Counted from the first letter of the stretch, positions 34,728 through 46,398 are shown. The stretch: DNA of 64,000 nt from Luzula sylvatica (GCA_946800325.1 OX326956.1:37603082-37667081); one strand, 5' to 3'. Numbers and translations are program-made. The notes: generated by a model from the sequence alone, not told the origin.

Positions 34728-37030
34728 TCAATAGCAGCAGCATAATTTGATGACATACTTTCTCGGTATTCTTTTATAAAGATACTCATTACAAAGGTCA
34801 TAAACCCTATCAAAATCGAAAATATTCGGTTTCTTGCAGTTCTGATCGGTCTCCTTAAAGTTTCTAAATTCAATTGTTTTTATACTTAATACCATCTCTT
34901 CGAGTATAATCGCATTGTCAATGATGTAATTAGCCAATTTTAATTGGTCATCCCTTCCAACAAACCCTGTCATGCAAACTTTCTTGAGATTACAAAGATG
35001 AATGCACGGAACGTCTATAATCTCGTCGTCTACATTGCGGCGGCGCGGATGAGAACAATAATCCATCTTCATCAAAAAATAAATAAAAATAAAATCATTA
35101 TCCTTTGAAAGAAATTTTTGCTAGGAAATAGAATACATTTCTCGACAGTGATACTTACATGCAATTCCAACTTCTCGAGCAACGGCGCGGCACCGAGAAT
35201 TGGAGCCAAAGAAAGGGCATTAACGTCATAAAGAGGCACTATCAACTTCAAATGTTTCAGATGGGAAAACTTGTTTATGTCCTCTATCACTTCCATTACC
35301 TAATAATTAAGAAAATATAATATATAATTAAAATGTTAGGAGAACTAATGCAGATTGAATGGCAAACCTGTAATCCTTGTAAGCAATGCAAGTGTAAGGT
35401 CTCAAGACATGGCATTGCATTAGCAATCTCTGATAATGCAGAACCAAGATATTTATCCCCAAACCAAATAAATGCTTCTTTTAGTTTATTAGTTCCATGA
35501 AGAACAATATTGGCTCTATATCCAGTAAAACAAAGAGTGACCAAATTTTCTGCACATATCTCTATGTTTCTAATTCCGCTTGAAACGATACTTAGATACT
35601 TCAGATGCAACATGGGAAATGATATTTCAAAGTTTTCGAGACGATGGCAATCTTCGATGCATAACCGTTCGACAATAGGACAATTAAACAACAAATTTTC
35701 CAACTCTTTTTTGTTGATATAAACGCGTAAAAGCTCAAGTTTTTTCAAGTTTTTGAACCCCTCGAATCCTACTGGAACCTTCATATAGATATTTCGAAGG
35801 CACAGAGTCTCCAAAACATCTCCATTTCGATCGCTAAAAAGGCGAAAAGGAAAGCTATATCTATTTCTATACATATAAAACGGGTCAACTGAGGAAGGCC
35901 AAAAATGATCGCGAAGAACCAGAAATGGGCAAGTTATACCAGGATTTTGTTCAGGTCTATACGAGAAAAGAAGGCTAAGATTCTTTATCTTGGATGATAT
36001 AACAAATTTAATCCATCTATCGAGGTACACGGTATGAAATTCATTGAGGGGAAAATCAACGGTGAATTCCTCAACCCCGACACCAGTATGGTTACGTATA
36101 ACAGAATGAACGACTTTGGTGAAATTCTTAGCATAGTAACTTCTTGTTGAATTTGTACAAAAGTGTAGTTTTGAGTGAAACGTCCAAATTCGTCTCCAAT
36201 CATCGGATAGTACGCTTGTACGAACGGCTTCATTCAATGCCAATTTTGAGAGAATCAAAGGCAACACATCCTGCAAAACTATACGTAGTTGGTACCCAAA
36301 ATATCTTTGGTTTGAACGATCTGAATTTAATTTATTATGGGAAATTTAAAAAATATTGTTATCATATAATTACCCAAACCTTATTTTCATTTGCATTAAT
36401 TAACGGTTTAAGAGTGTATTCACTAATGTTTTAAATTGCGATATAACGGTCAGTAGTGCTTAAGACTATATTACACCTAATTACCGCTATTGCTATTTAT
36501 TGTATTATGATATTGCGTTTTAGTTGTCGTATCCTTTGTAGAGCGCTATAGCGATGCTACTGTGGCGCTATTTAAATCACTAGTATTTACCTCTGGAAGA
36601 TTAGCAAGTTGGTCACCCGAGGCCCTTCTTCTCGTACACAAAGCTTTCCTGGTTTTTTTGCACGAGACCTGCCATAATCATAAGAAATTTAGGCAATTTT
36701 CAACAATATTAAAATTTGTTTTGCAAACTACTACATTTTCCATTATATCCATGAACCATTGAGGATTTCACAATGTTATCGGTTCCTAGCTCAAGGATTG
36801 GAATTTCACAATCGCAATCGTAAAGCATGAAAGCTTAAAGAAAAAAATAAAAAAACACAATTTATGAGTTCAATGGTGAAGGCGAGGGAACCAAGCATGC
36901 TCACCTTTAGGGTAAGGAACATAAACAGGACGAAAAATAATGAGATGCATACGCAAATGCGATAATCCGACGAAAAATAAACAAGCAATAATGAGTCACA
37001 TATAATGAATAAATTTTGAGCTAATTCCAT
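34728..37030 (-). CDS. F-box/LRR/FBD protein with a hydrophobic N-terminal exon (528 aa, 5 exons)
   Basis: Minus-strand exons 37030-36905, 36668-36591, 36270-35368, 35299-35159 and 35066-34728 all join in phase 0 at GT-AG sites. Exon 1 (residues 1-42) is strongly hydrophobic and holds one or two potential membrane segments; exon 2 is basic (KKTRKAL, TRRRA) and ends DQLANLPE; exon 3 continues DVLPLILSKLALNEAV and SVLSDDWRRIWTF, the F-box (about 61-100), then irregular Leu-rich repeats. Exons 4-5 carry the last repeats and an FBD-like end (CIHLCNLKKVCMTGF, IIDNAIILEEMVL). Such proteins are substrate receptors of SCF ubiquitin ligases via SKP1/ASK (family knowledge). The hydrophobic exon is unusual for the class and suggests membrane anchoring (inference). 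Intron 2 holds a MITE; a (GA)n tract lies in the leader. Confidence 0.85.
36420..36583. mobile_element. MITE in the F-box intron 2
   Basis: 'actaatgttttaaattgcga' at the left and 'gcgctatttaaatcactagt' at the right are imperfect inverted repeats; between them are 'gcgctatagcgatgctac' words typical of plant non-autonomous elements. It lies wholly within the intron at 36271-36590. Confidence 0.4.
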
Positions 37031-37038
37031 TGTTTGAG

Positions 37039-37040
<2 letters not shown>

Positions 37041-37099
<59 letters not shown>
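37041..37099. repeat. (GA)n microsatellite in the F-box gene leader
   Basis: About 29 GA units; on the gene's own strand it is a CT-rich leader tract ending 10 bp before the ATG at 37030. The pseudogene copy has a shorter one at 49045-49071. Confidence 0.95.
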
Positions 37100-37102
<3 letters not shown>

Positions 37103-37646
37103 ATTTAAATTTGGTGTTTTGGTAGTCATATAAATGATAGACCCTAATTTGTAATCATTGATAACCATTTCAACTGAAGTACTCCAGCCTCTCTATTTTT
37201 ATAAAAAAACAAGATATATTGACTGCTGGACTTTTTGTTGTTGAAAAAACAAAATTAAGGTGTCAATTAAAGATGTCAATTAAACGTTTGTTTGAATGAA
37301 CTACTTATTGGCATGTTAATCATTCTAATTATCCAATTTTATTTTAATTATCCATATCTTGATTGACGCATCAAAATGAAATGAGAGTGAAGGATACTAT
37401 AATATATTTCCTTGTCGTAGCCTTCCGTACCTATTACATGCAATTTTTTGCTTTTTAAAACTCACTCAAACATTTTGGATGAAGTGGCAAAGATATTTAA
37501 CTGAATTGATTAGCATGATTAATTAAATGAATTAAAAAGTTAATTAATCGGTTAATTAAGTTAACGTGTCAATTAACATATTAAAATAAATTAACGTGTC
37601 AATTAAACCTGTCAATTATTATTTATTTGAGTGTTAGTCAAACAAA

Positions 37647-37803
37647 CTAACTTCAATTCATTCACCTCATTAAAGATGTTGAGCATGTTAATTGAATTTA
37701 CATACCGCCGAGAGGAGAACACCCTAACTTCAATTCATTCACCTCATTAAAGATGTTGAGCATGTTAATTGAATTTACATAACGTAGAGAGGAGAACACC
37801 CGA
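37647..37803. repeat. 77-bp tandem duplication
   Basis: 'cttcaattcattcacctcat' at 37651 recurs at 37728 with nearly identical following text up to 'gagaggagaacaccc'. Confidence 0.85.
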
Positions 37804-38278
37804 GAGGGAGATATGGGTGAATACGAAAAACACCTTACAGGTCGAGCTAAGCAAGAAATGAGATGCGATTTTCTTCTCGCTAATTTGGAACGCTTGGAAA
37901 GAAAGAAACACTCGGATCTTCAATTGCAAGAGGTCCACACCAACAAAAATCGCGGAGAAAAGCCTAAGCGAAACTCTATAGTGGCTGACAGCCGTGGACC
38001 CGCCTCTGCCGCATTGAAGTCAGTATTACCGCTCGTCTCATCTTATCGGCTAGGACACCTATTTTTGACACTGTAATATGTAATCTTATTTTTGTCACGT
38101 AGATCGGGTAACAAACTCTTGATATATGGAATATACACTAAACAGAGGACTTTGTCCTAAAAAAAAAAAATTGGGGGTGAGATTGGGCGCATAGTATATT
38201 TTCCCAAAGAATAAAGCCACTCGCACCACCACACCTCATTATTTAATTGGAAAATGTTGGACATATCATCATCTCTCT

Positions 38279-38471
38279 CTCAAGAGTCTTGATGACGTGA
38301 ATATGATTTAACACATTAATAATTAATATTTTAATTCATGATTTGATATTTTAATTTGATGTTCAATCATAAATTCAGATAATCAAAATATAAATTAAAA
38401 TATTAAATCATGTATTTATGTGTTAATTTTTAAGGTGTTAAATCATATCTCCGTCATCAAGATTCTTGGAG
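38279..38471. mobile_element. MITE with about 65-bp inverted arms
   Basis: 'caagagtcttgatgacgtga' at 38281 is matched in inverse by 'tctccgtcatcaagattctt' at 38447, and similarity continues through 'atatgatttaacac' into the AT-rich centre. About 193 bp, no coding capacity. Confidence 0.65.
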
Positions 38472-38523
38472 GAGGATACTAGGGGATGTACATCACTACT
38501 CAATTTAATTAAGCCCGATATAC

Positions 38524-38815
38524 ACAGTGGCGGATCCAGGAGGGCGAGCGGGATACCTCCCCTCCCCCCGAAATCGAAAACGAAAAAATTAGCGAAGGAA
38601 GAAGGTGATTTCATTCGTTTCAGAAGTAATAATTATAATAAATTTGTGTATATTTCACAAAGACTAGAGTAGTGTAGTGATAAAACATGTGCTTATGAGG
38701 AGTGAGGTCTTGAGTTTGAAACCCTCAAGATACATATTTTGAATTTTTTTTTTTTTAATCCGGCCCCCCTTAAGATTCGGCCCCCATTATATATTGATCA
38801 TGGATCCGTCCCTGA
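38524..38815. mobile_element. CAGTGGCGGATCC-type MITE
   Basis: The left end CAGTGGCGGATCCAGG and the reverse complement of the right end CAGGGACGGATCCATG are imperfect terminal inverted repeats. The centre has a T-run and 'gtttgaaaccctcaag'. Such ends are common in plant genomes; superfamily undetermined and the flanking duplication is unclear. Confidence 0.6.
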
Positions 38816-39039
38816 ATATACGTGAATAAAATATATGAAAATAACAAGGTTACGAAATGATTTTTTTTATCTTCTTTATGCAAGGAAAAGTATAAATCAC
38901 TGCATGGTGTTAATTAATTTGTAAGTTTTTTAATAACATAATTAATTTCCAAGTTATCCATACCATTTTAGGTTTCAACGTAATCCTTTTCTTTAAATTG
39001 TTACATTCACTATAGTATCAAGCACAAATTGAAAAATAT

Positions 39040-39205
39040 GCTCACCCTCGCGGGATCGCAGACGTGATTGCGACCTTTGTACCGTCCATTGTAGCACGTT
39101 GAACGTCCAGGACATAAGGGGCATAATGGCTTGACATCATCCTCTCCTTCCTCCGAATTAACACCGGCAGTCTGTTTAGGATTCCACAAAGTGGCAACTA
39201 AACAC

Positions 39206-39239
<34 letters not shown>

Positions 39240-39807
39240 CCTCACGGCACGAACTGACGACAGCCATGCACCACATGTGCCCGTGTACCTTCGTTCCCGA
39301 AGACACTCCTCTCTTTCAAGAGGATTCACGTCATGTCAAGCCCTGGTAAGGTTCTTCGCTTAGCATCGAATTAAACCACGTGCTCCACCGCTTGTGCGGG
39401 TCCCTGTCAATTCCTTTGAGTTTCATTCTTGCGAACGTACTCCCCAGACAGGATACTTAACGCGTTAGCTTCGGAACTGTACGAGCCGAACCGCACAACA
39501 CCTAGTATCCAGTGTTTACAGCTAGGACTAGTGGGGTCACTAATCCCCTTCGCTCCCCTAGCTTTTGTCTCTCAATGTCAGTTTCGGCCCAGCAGAGTGC
39601 TTTCGCCTTTGGCGTTCCTTCTGAACTCAATACACTTGACCGTTCCACCGAAAATTCCCTCTGCCCCTACCGTACTCTAGCTTGATAGTTTCCACCGCCT
39701 GTCCAGGGTTAAGCCCTGGGATTTGACGGCGGACTTGAAAAGCCATCTACAGACACTTTACGCCCAATTATACCGGATAACGCTTGCATCCTCTGTCTTA
39801 TCACGAC
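39040..39807 (-). pseudogene. Decayed plastid-type 16S rRNA fragment (nuclear organelle DNA)
   Basis: Read on the minus strand this is the middle and later part of 16S rRNA, with conserved blocks such as (plus-strand text) 'gttgcgggacttaacccaac', 'gtcaattcctttgagttt', 'gaacgtactcccca', 'ttaacgcgttagct' and 'ttgacggcggactt'. About 768 bp are present; the 5' third and the 3' end are missing. Many C-to-T and G-to-A differences and small insertions (for example around 39287-39300) show it is not functional and fit decay of methylated DNA. Words such as 'ctcagcagagtgctttcgcc'-like text and 'cacctagtatcc' fit plastid better than mitochondrial 16S, from memory. Confidence 0.85.
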
Positions 39808-40286
39808 ATCTATATAATTTGATCAAAAATCATATAGATTTTTGTATCGCATACTCTGTTTTTTCCTTAACTTGCATTCAAAACATAAAAACAAAAAATC
39901 TTATAAAAAAATGGCAGATATATCAACATAACAGTAGGTCATCAAAAAGATCTCGTACGAGCATAGTATTATTTTAATTTTCAAACAGACTAGTAATATC
40001 AACAAATTTATATAATGTATTGGGGGGAGAACGAAGAAGCAACAATGGAGGCAGTGGATAATTCTGCTATTTTTTTTTTAATGGTATCCGACAAGCGATC
40101 GCTTTTGTTACTGATAATTCTGCTATTTCAATTGATCAAATTCAAAATCGTCTTGTTAGAATGTCATATTCTTATGAAAATCATGACAACAATATATAAT
40201 AAAAAGGGTCCATTCAAGCATGCTACACATAAAAAATGATATAAGAAGTTTTAGGCATAATATTTTGAAATTCTTCAAGTACGGAA

Positions 40287-41526
40287 TCAACTAGATGCCA
40301 TGCTCGAGTCTTCGGAGTCTGTTGGTGCTTCGCAAAGTTCGCTCGGTTCGAGTTCTGTAAGGCCTGTCAACAAATTTCAGCATAAACAAACTCATTATGA
40401 AAATAACCAAACCGAGATGTTTTGTATATCGAATAAGTACGATGCTACTTTGATTCGTGCATTTTAAACAATGAAGCCTATGCGTGTTCTTAATCTCATA
40501 ACTATTTATATACTTTTTTAAAAAGTTATAACTATTTGTGCATTTTATGTCGAGTCAATAGTTTTCTGTTTAATGAACATTAGTATATACTCTGCTCTGC
40601 ACTGCACTGCAACTAAATTTTGTTCAAATTGGGATTTTCGCATTGAGATTTCATGAACTTGAATCAATTTGAGGCTAACCAAATTTTCATTCAGGAAATT
40701 ATGCACTCATAACACAAAAAATTAGACTTCTCATTAAACATGTTCATAAGATGTTATTAATTTATTATCAAAATCTCTTTAAACTATATTCGTAATAATA
40801 TTCTCATTTTGAAGTGTTAATACATAAGAATCTAAAATATAATAAAAAGAACTGAAACCTGGATCCATGATGATGGAAGGATTAATTTGACCGTTTGTCT
40901 TCATCTCTATGGAATGCAGCTTTGCGGAAATTCTCCTTGAGTAATCAATCTGTTAATGAAGAAAAAAATAGATAACACAATACAATAAATAATTTTAGCA
41001 CTTAACCAAACTAATTTATTCTTTGAATTAATCGTATTAATGGGTATAAAACCTCAAGATTTCGATCAATTTTCGAAGAAATGGAGTGTTATTTCACTGA
41101 TATATATTTCCAAAAGAGGAACTCAAAAAATAAAAATCTTCTAAAAGCAGATTCTTTTTTACTTTTTAACATGTAATTGTCCAATTTTGTATCGAACAAT
41201 AAATTCGGAGGAAAATCCGACCTGACTAGCAGCAGAATCAAAAATCTTTTTCTCAAAAGCCGTTGCGATCCTGCGAAGCTCGTTGGCATCGTGGGCCTGA
41301 GGCACCGGCAAATTCCTTGTCAATAGATCCAATCTACAAGTCAAAACCTCAGATTATTATGAGAATTTAATTTAGTCATACAAGGAACAATCTAATCAAA
41401 TTTAATTCTTGCCCTTGCTTACATCGAGTCGACGTTCCTCCGGCGAACCTCCCGTTGCATCCCTACTCTCCAACCAGCATTCGGATCTACAAAGATATCT
41501 GCAGGAAATGCTTGTCCTCCCTCCAT
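40287..41526 (-). CDS. KIX-only MED15-like protein (127 aa, 4 exons)
   Basis: Minus-strand exons 41526-41423, 41333-41222, 40949-40859 and 40363-40287 join in frame (phases 2, 0, 1) at GT-AG sites and end in TGA. The product has GWRVGMQREVRRRNVDSILD (from about residue 18), then LLTRNLPVPQAHDANELRRI, ATAFEKKIFDSAASQ, and IDYSRRISAKLHSIEMK. This is the three-helix KIX domain at the N-terminus of plant Mediator subunit MED15 (family pattern: DWR..LQ...R.RIV..I...LK..LP, EL..IA..FEEKIF..A..Q.DYLRKIS.KM). Full MED15 has over 1000 residues with Gln-rich regions; this gene stops after the domain with a short acidic tail (about 105-127). It could be a free-standing activator-binding module or decoy (inference), or a young fragment. 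Exons are too short to show as long frames. Uncertain: whether it is expressed. Confidence 0.75.
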
Positions 41527-42433
41527 CGTTCAATTTCGTTTTCCAAATGGTGAATTTTCGGGTTCTTAGTACCTTGCTTGTTCATGTTCATGCTCACTTT
41601 TTCTAGTAATGTTTTTGTACATTTATGTAGTGGGTCATTATATATGAGACCATGACTTGCTTTTTGACCCGTTACAGTATAGTGAGAATACTAGATATTA
41701 ATAATGATAATGATAATAGTAATAATAATATAATTAAAAATAAGATTTATTAACAAAAATTATATATATGGTCAATAAAAAAATTAATTAATTTTTTATT
41801 AATATATGTAACAATAATAATATTAATCATAAAATAATAAAAATAATATTAGTACTACTACTAATAATGATGATGATGATAATAATAATAATAATAAAAT
41901 TTTATATATGATCCAACAAAATTCCCGTCTAACTATTCTTCAATTTGTTTCTTTCCATTATTTAAAATTCTGACACATCAAACAACACAAGAGAAAAACA
42001 TATATCCTTCAAAAAGCTTCACCTTCATTTCACTTTGTTGTCACACATCCAGAATCCTTAAATCCTTCCAAACCCCTTACATCATACGGCCCCATAGATT
42101 CATTGAATATTTAATATTGTAAAATTTGTATTTTGTTGTAATTATTTATACGTCAAAGTTTTAATCGTTAAGACATTAATATGATGATGTTTGATCTCAT
42201 TAATTGATTGTATAATTGATCTTTTAATGCTTATATTTGTATGTAATCAAATATTTCAAACCATTATTAATCTATATTAGTATTTGTTTTTTATTTATTT
42301 CAAACCATAAGATTAAAATCCGACATTTCATATTTAATGCAATGTTCACATGACAAACACTATGATTCTTTGATCTTTTTGTACACACAATTTATCCAAT
42401 ATTGTTTTATAATAATTTTTTTAATTAAAATTA
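41527..42433. other. AT-rich intergenic DNA
   Basis: Probable promoter of the minus-strand KIX gene in the first 200 bases, then AT-rich DNA with impure (GAT)/(AAT) triplets at 41700-41900. No gene seen. Confidence 0.55.
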
Positions 42434-42488
42434 ATATTGAAGAAAATATAATTTTGGAGCAACGAAAAAATATACATATAAGGATAGA
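42434..42488 (+). mobile_element. Family A LTR fragment (5' end)
   Basis: 'ttgaagaaaatataattttg' and following bases match the first 50-55 bases of the LTRs at 4301 and 21725. A second LTR piece lies at 45570-45760, after the inverted-repeat element. Confidence 0.45.
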
Positions 42489-42872
42489 GTCTGTCTACTA
42501 TGACATTAATGGTACAAGATTTTTGGTGCCACTAAGTTTCCAGCCGTACGATCTGGTTAATCTGTGCGGATCGCTCTAACATCATAAACGGATGATAAAC
42601 AGAGTTGATTAAAAAAATATCCCTTCATCTCATCATTTCATTTTTCCTTGCCACCTCTCTCTCTCTCTCGATCGACCCGAGCTCTCTCCTCTCACTCGAT
42701 CAGACCAGAGTTTTCTACACTATCGATATGTCTCCTCTCTCTCAATCGATCTAAACCTTCATACCTCCCTCAATAAGATCATTTTTGTTCCACCAAAACT
42801 GGACGAAAAGTAACGAAGCTCGGATTTGTTGGTTGATTCAATGGAAGCTCCAATTCCTCTTTAGGCAAATGG

Positions 42873-42875
<3 letters not shown>

Positions 42876-42950
<75 letters not shown>

Positions 42951-42958
42951 TGTGTGTA
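42876..42958. repeat. (CT)n(GT)n compound microsatellite
   Basis: About 28 CT units followed by about 11 GT units. Confidence 0.95.
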
Positions 42959-44035
42959 CTTTACTGATTTAGGGTTTCATTGATTTTGTGATGTTTGTTT
43001 TAGGGTGTCAAGAACTGAGATTAACTTTGTATTAATTTAGGATTAATTGGGACTTCTTTGGTTAATTTTCTTGAATTGATTAAGTTGAGACTATCAAACA
43101 TGTGTCCACACATGAACCCCTGAGCTGGTACTGCACTATTTTGATCAGGGCATTAATTCTCGGTACCCATGACATGAACATATGACAACCTTTGGATGTA
43201 ACTGGTTTATGATTAGCATCTGAAAGGCCTGAAATTTCGATTTTTCATCAAACCCTAGTACTAAATTGGGTTCTTTTTGTGGTTTTGGTGAACTAGGGCT
43301 GATAATTGGTGAATTAGGGGATATTTGCCTAATTGGGATTAATTTTTGGATAATTATTCATTGTTAATTTTTCTAATATTCATTATATTCTAATTTGTGC
43401 AGATTGGTGGATTAGAGTTGAGATTATGACTTGGTGAATTGGTTTTTTTGTGATTCGGGGCTGAATTTTTTGGTGAATTAAAGCTGGATTTTTAATGTTG
43501 GTTAATTAGTATGGATAATTAGTGCTGGATTTTGCTGAATTATGGTTAGTGTTGGCTAAATTTGAGGTTTATTTGTTCAATACAACAACATTTATTGCTA
43601 ATTTTCTAATACATTTTATTTTGACTTGTGCAGACAAGATGATCAGAGATGAGGATCCGATTGGAGCAGAGAATTTTGAAGGTTGAATTTGTGTGTTGTT
43701 GCTAAGTTGTATATGTATATTATTTGCATTAATGTTTCATTGGTTGTATATTCGTGTGACATGAGAATTTTGTGTTTTAATATCTTATTTTTCTTATTTT
43801 ATTTTAACTTCTATTGAGACAGTCATAATGAGAAATATTATCATTTGAGATGAACAATTATTTTTTAAATTTTGATTAATGAAATACAAACTATGTAAAA
43901 ACTATGATACCAATTTCATAGTTTTCATTGAACGAGAAAATGATTGTGTTTATAAGAAAGTAAATATACATATCATCCATACATGCATCAACATTATTAT
44001 AAACTTCTACAAAACATCCAAACAAACACATAGAA

Positions 44036-44276
44036 TACAAAAAATACAATCAACACATTAATATAAAATATTACCCAAACACCCCCAGATCCTTTTTGGC
44101 TTTCAAAACAAAAAATACAATCAACACATTAATATAAAATATTACCCAAACACCCCCAGATCCTTTTTGGCTTTCAAAACAAAAAATACAATCAACACAT
44201 TAATATAAAATATTACCCAAACACCCCCAGATCCTTTTTGGCTTTCAAAACAAAAATACAATCAACACATTAATAT
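44036..44276. repeat. 71-bp tandem repeat, 3.4 copies
   Basis: 'tacaatcaacacattaatat' starts at 44045, 44116, 44187 and 44257. The first three units are nearly identical and contain 'cacccccagatcctttttgg'; near-identity suggests recent amplification. Confidence 0.95.
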
Positions 44277-45569
44277 CACCCAAATGCCTATGTGATTTTC
44301 TTTCACTTTACATTATGACTCTCGAGAATCAAGATATTCCATAATAAGTTCATCCAATGAATATACATCATCCTGTTTTTCAATGAAAGATTTAGATATT
44401 ACAAATATATGTATCAATTGGCCTCAAATAAGTGTAAAACCCCCCCAATTCACCAAAAATCAAACCCCTATTTCACCAAACATAAATTGGAGTTGTCGAG
44501 AATATAAACCTTCATTTAGATTCATCCCCTGCGCAAACAAATCCGAGATTCCATCCTTGTTTCTTTCCCTTGAAGCATAGCTCAGATTTTCAGATTTCGT
44601 CCCATCATCGTGGCTAGTGCCAAAAAAAACTCGGAGATGAATTAAAGATAAATAATATATTACATGAGATATGACTAAGTTGAATTCAGGACATGTAGAT
44701 AATAAAGAATCAATAATAACATGTAGTAGTTGTGGCCAGATAATTCTAACCTAACTTGGATATACCAATATATTGTAACAGTCCACTTGAGGCAAATTAC
44801 ACAACAAAGAACTAAAATCAAGATCAATTTGGGCCTAATTTAATTTCACATATCAGAACAAACTTCAGAAATTTCGTTTTTGGCATCAGAGCAGCATGTT
44901 GAGAGATTTCAGTTTAGATGGAGGGGTTTGTATTAAACCGAGAGACAGGGGAAGAGGAGAAATTGAGCATATGAAAGAAATAAAGAGACGAACAAAGAAT
45001 TAATTAATCAATACCAGAGAGAGGAGAGAAAGTGTGTCAGTTTCGTTGGTGATGTCTGAGCTTCGTCCAGAAAAAGTGATTATCGTCCTCCTTTGCAGAC
45101 AAATATAATCTTCAACCAAGCGAGGAGATTTGTTGACGGTTAGTCCTGGAGCATAGTACGTAGAGGAATTGGAGCTTCCATTTGCCCGGAGAGAATTGAT
45201 GCTTCCATTGAAAACCTAACTTCGTTACCTTCTCTCCAGTTTAGGTGAAAAAAGGAGATCTGATTTGAGTGTGGTTCAGGTTACATCTCGATCGATCGAG
45301 AGAGGGTCTGATCGCGAGAGGAAAGGGAGAGAGAGAGAGAGAGAGCGCGCGCGTAGAGGCAAGTACCCTAAGGAAAAATGAAGAGACGGAATAGAGACGG
45401 GACGAAAAATATTTGTATAAACTCTGTTAATCATGTTTACTAATCCGCACGCACTACACCAAATCCAACGGCTGAGACCTTAATGGCACCAAAACCTCTC
45501 TTCATTAGAGATTCTCCAATCGGGATTAAGCCAATTTTTACACGGATCGTCTAGACAGATACTTGTGTA

Positions 45570-45760
45570 ACCGATAGACCACAACTCACGGTGGTTACGA
45601 GTAGTGGAATCAAACTTTTGATTCTCGTTTATGATCAAAGTGAAAGTTAAGGTTTGACTGAAATCGTTTCGGTTTACCCAAAATGATGAGTACGTGCTTC
45701 ACGGTGTCGAGTTGTGTGGGAATGTGACGGACGCATTGCCGGAGTGGAAGATATGCTTCA
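45570..45760 (+). mobile_element. Family A LTR fragment (internal part)
   Basis: 'aactcacggtggttacgagt' and 'gatcaaagt' in order resemble 'actcacggtggatacaagg' and 'gatcaaacc' at 4991-5045 of the solo LTR. With 42434-42488 it suggests that the inverted-repeat element sits in an old LTR copy, with loss of about 600 bp. Confidence 0.4.
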
Positions 45761-46398
45761 ACCTTCATTCACCATTCAAAACAAATTGAAGACTGCAGAT
45801 ATATGAGCAAAAAGGGGATGATCACACATAGACAAATGCACACTTTGTGAGGCCAAATCAGAAACACGACACCATCTACTGGTCTCATGCACATACACCC
45901 AAGCCGTATGAAAATTAGCTGATAGACTGTCAAATAGAAACCAACCAACACTAATGCAAGGAAGCTTATCAAACACCCTAAAATCAAATAGGAAAAAATA
46001 ATTACCGAAGGATAGGAAAGAATGAACTTCTATGTGGACAGACTTACTATGAAAAATATGGAAAAAACGAAACAAGCGAATATTCCAAAAAGAAAAAACT
46101 CCACCAATCAACATAGTGCGAAGAGCAGTTGAAGAAGCAAAAAGTTGGCAAAAATGATATTGAACTAGAAAGTCGGACTAGGACTAGAATATATTTTTTT
46201 TCTTTTTTCTGTTTTTCTTTCATACATGAACATCACGTTCATGATTATTGTACAAAATTTTATTTACTTCAATATATCAAAACGCTATGTCGGTCACCAA
46301 AAATTTCATGTGATTACACAAAATTTGGCCATACCACTCATCAATGACAATAATTTGTGTTCTTAATTTTTATCATAATACAAAATGGAAGTCGGTCA
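45761..46398. other. Unassigned intergenic DNA
   Basis: The minus-strand frame at 45776-46114 (112 codons) is rich in Phe, Ser and Trp; I cannot match it to a family. Nothing else seen. Confidence 0.5.

Larger units (their letters stand above)
37100..40286. other. Intergenic DNA with repeats and an rRNA fragment
   Basis: It holds a 77-bp tandem duplication, two MITE-like elements and a plastid-type 16S rRNA fragment, each listed separately. An 87-codon reading frame (37813-38076), rich in charged residues, follows the duplication; I do not recognise it and do not call it a gene. Confidence 0.55.
42489..45565. mobile_element. Long inverted-repeat element (about 3.1 kb)
   Basis: The left arm (about 42510-42860) and right arm (about 45150-45500) are inverted repeats: 'ttttggtgccactaag', 'cagccgt', 'aaacagagtt', 'ttcatttttcctt', a CT-rich block with 'tcgatcga', 'aaactgga' and 'aatggaagctccaattcctct' each recur in the same order on the opposite strand. 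The interior has intron-like T-rich sequence with 'tttgtgcag' acceptor-like words, and a 71-bp tandem repeat. This fits a Mutator-like or foldback element without transposase; it may have captured a gene 5' end. Target duplication not resolved. Confidence 0.55.

Noticed and set aside
37813..38076. 87-codon charged reading frame
   Set aside because: No homologue recalled, it starts in a tandem duplication and has no promoter or splice support.
39040..39807. Bacterial contamination or an endosymbiont rRNA
   Set aside because: The stretch is embedded in AT-rich plant DNA, is truncated at both ends, and its changes are mainly transitions as in decayed organelle insertions.
40223..40363. Alternative frame for exon 4 of the KIX gene, ending FQNIMPK and a longer tail
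   Set aside because: It needs a donor phase that does not match exon 3; the in-phase frame gives a short acidic tail and TGA at 40287.
44036..44276. CRISPR-like array
   Set aside because: The units are contiguous 71-bp repeats without unique spacers, in a plant nuclear genome.
45769..46114. Possible zinc-binding domain of a LINE reverse transcriptase
   Set aside because: The Cys/His spacing of that domain is not present in any frame I read.
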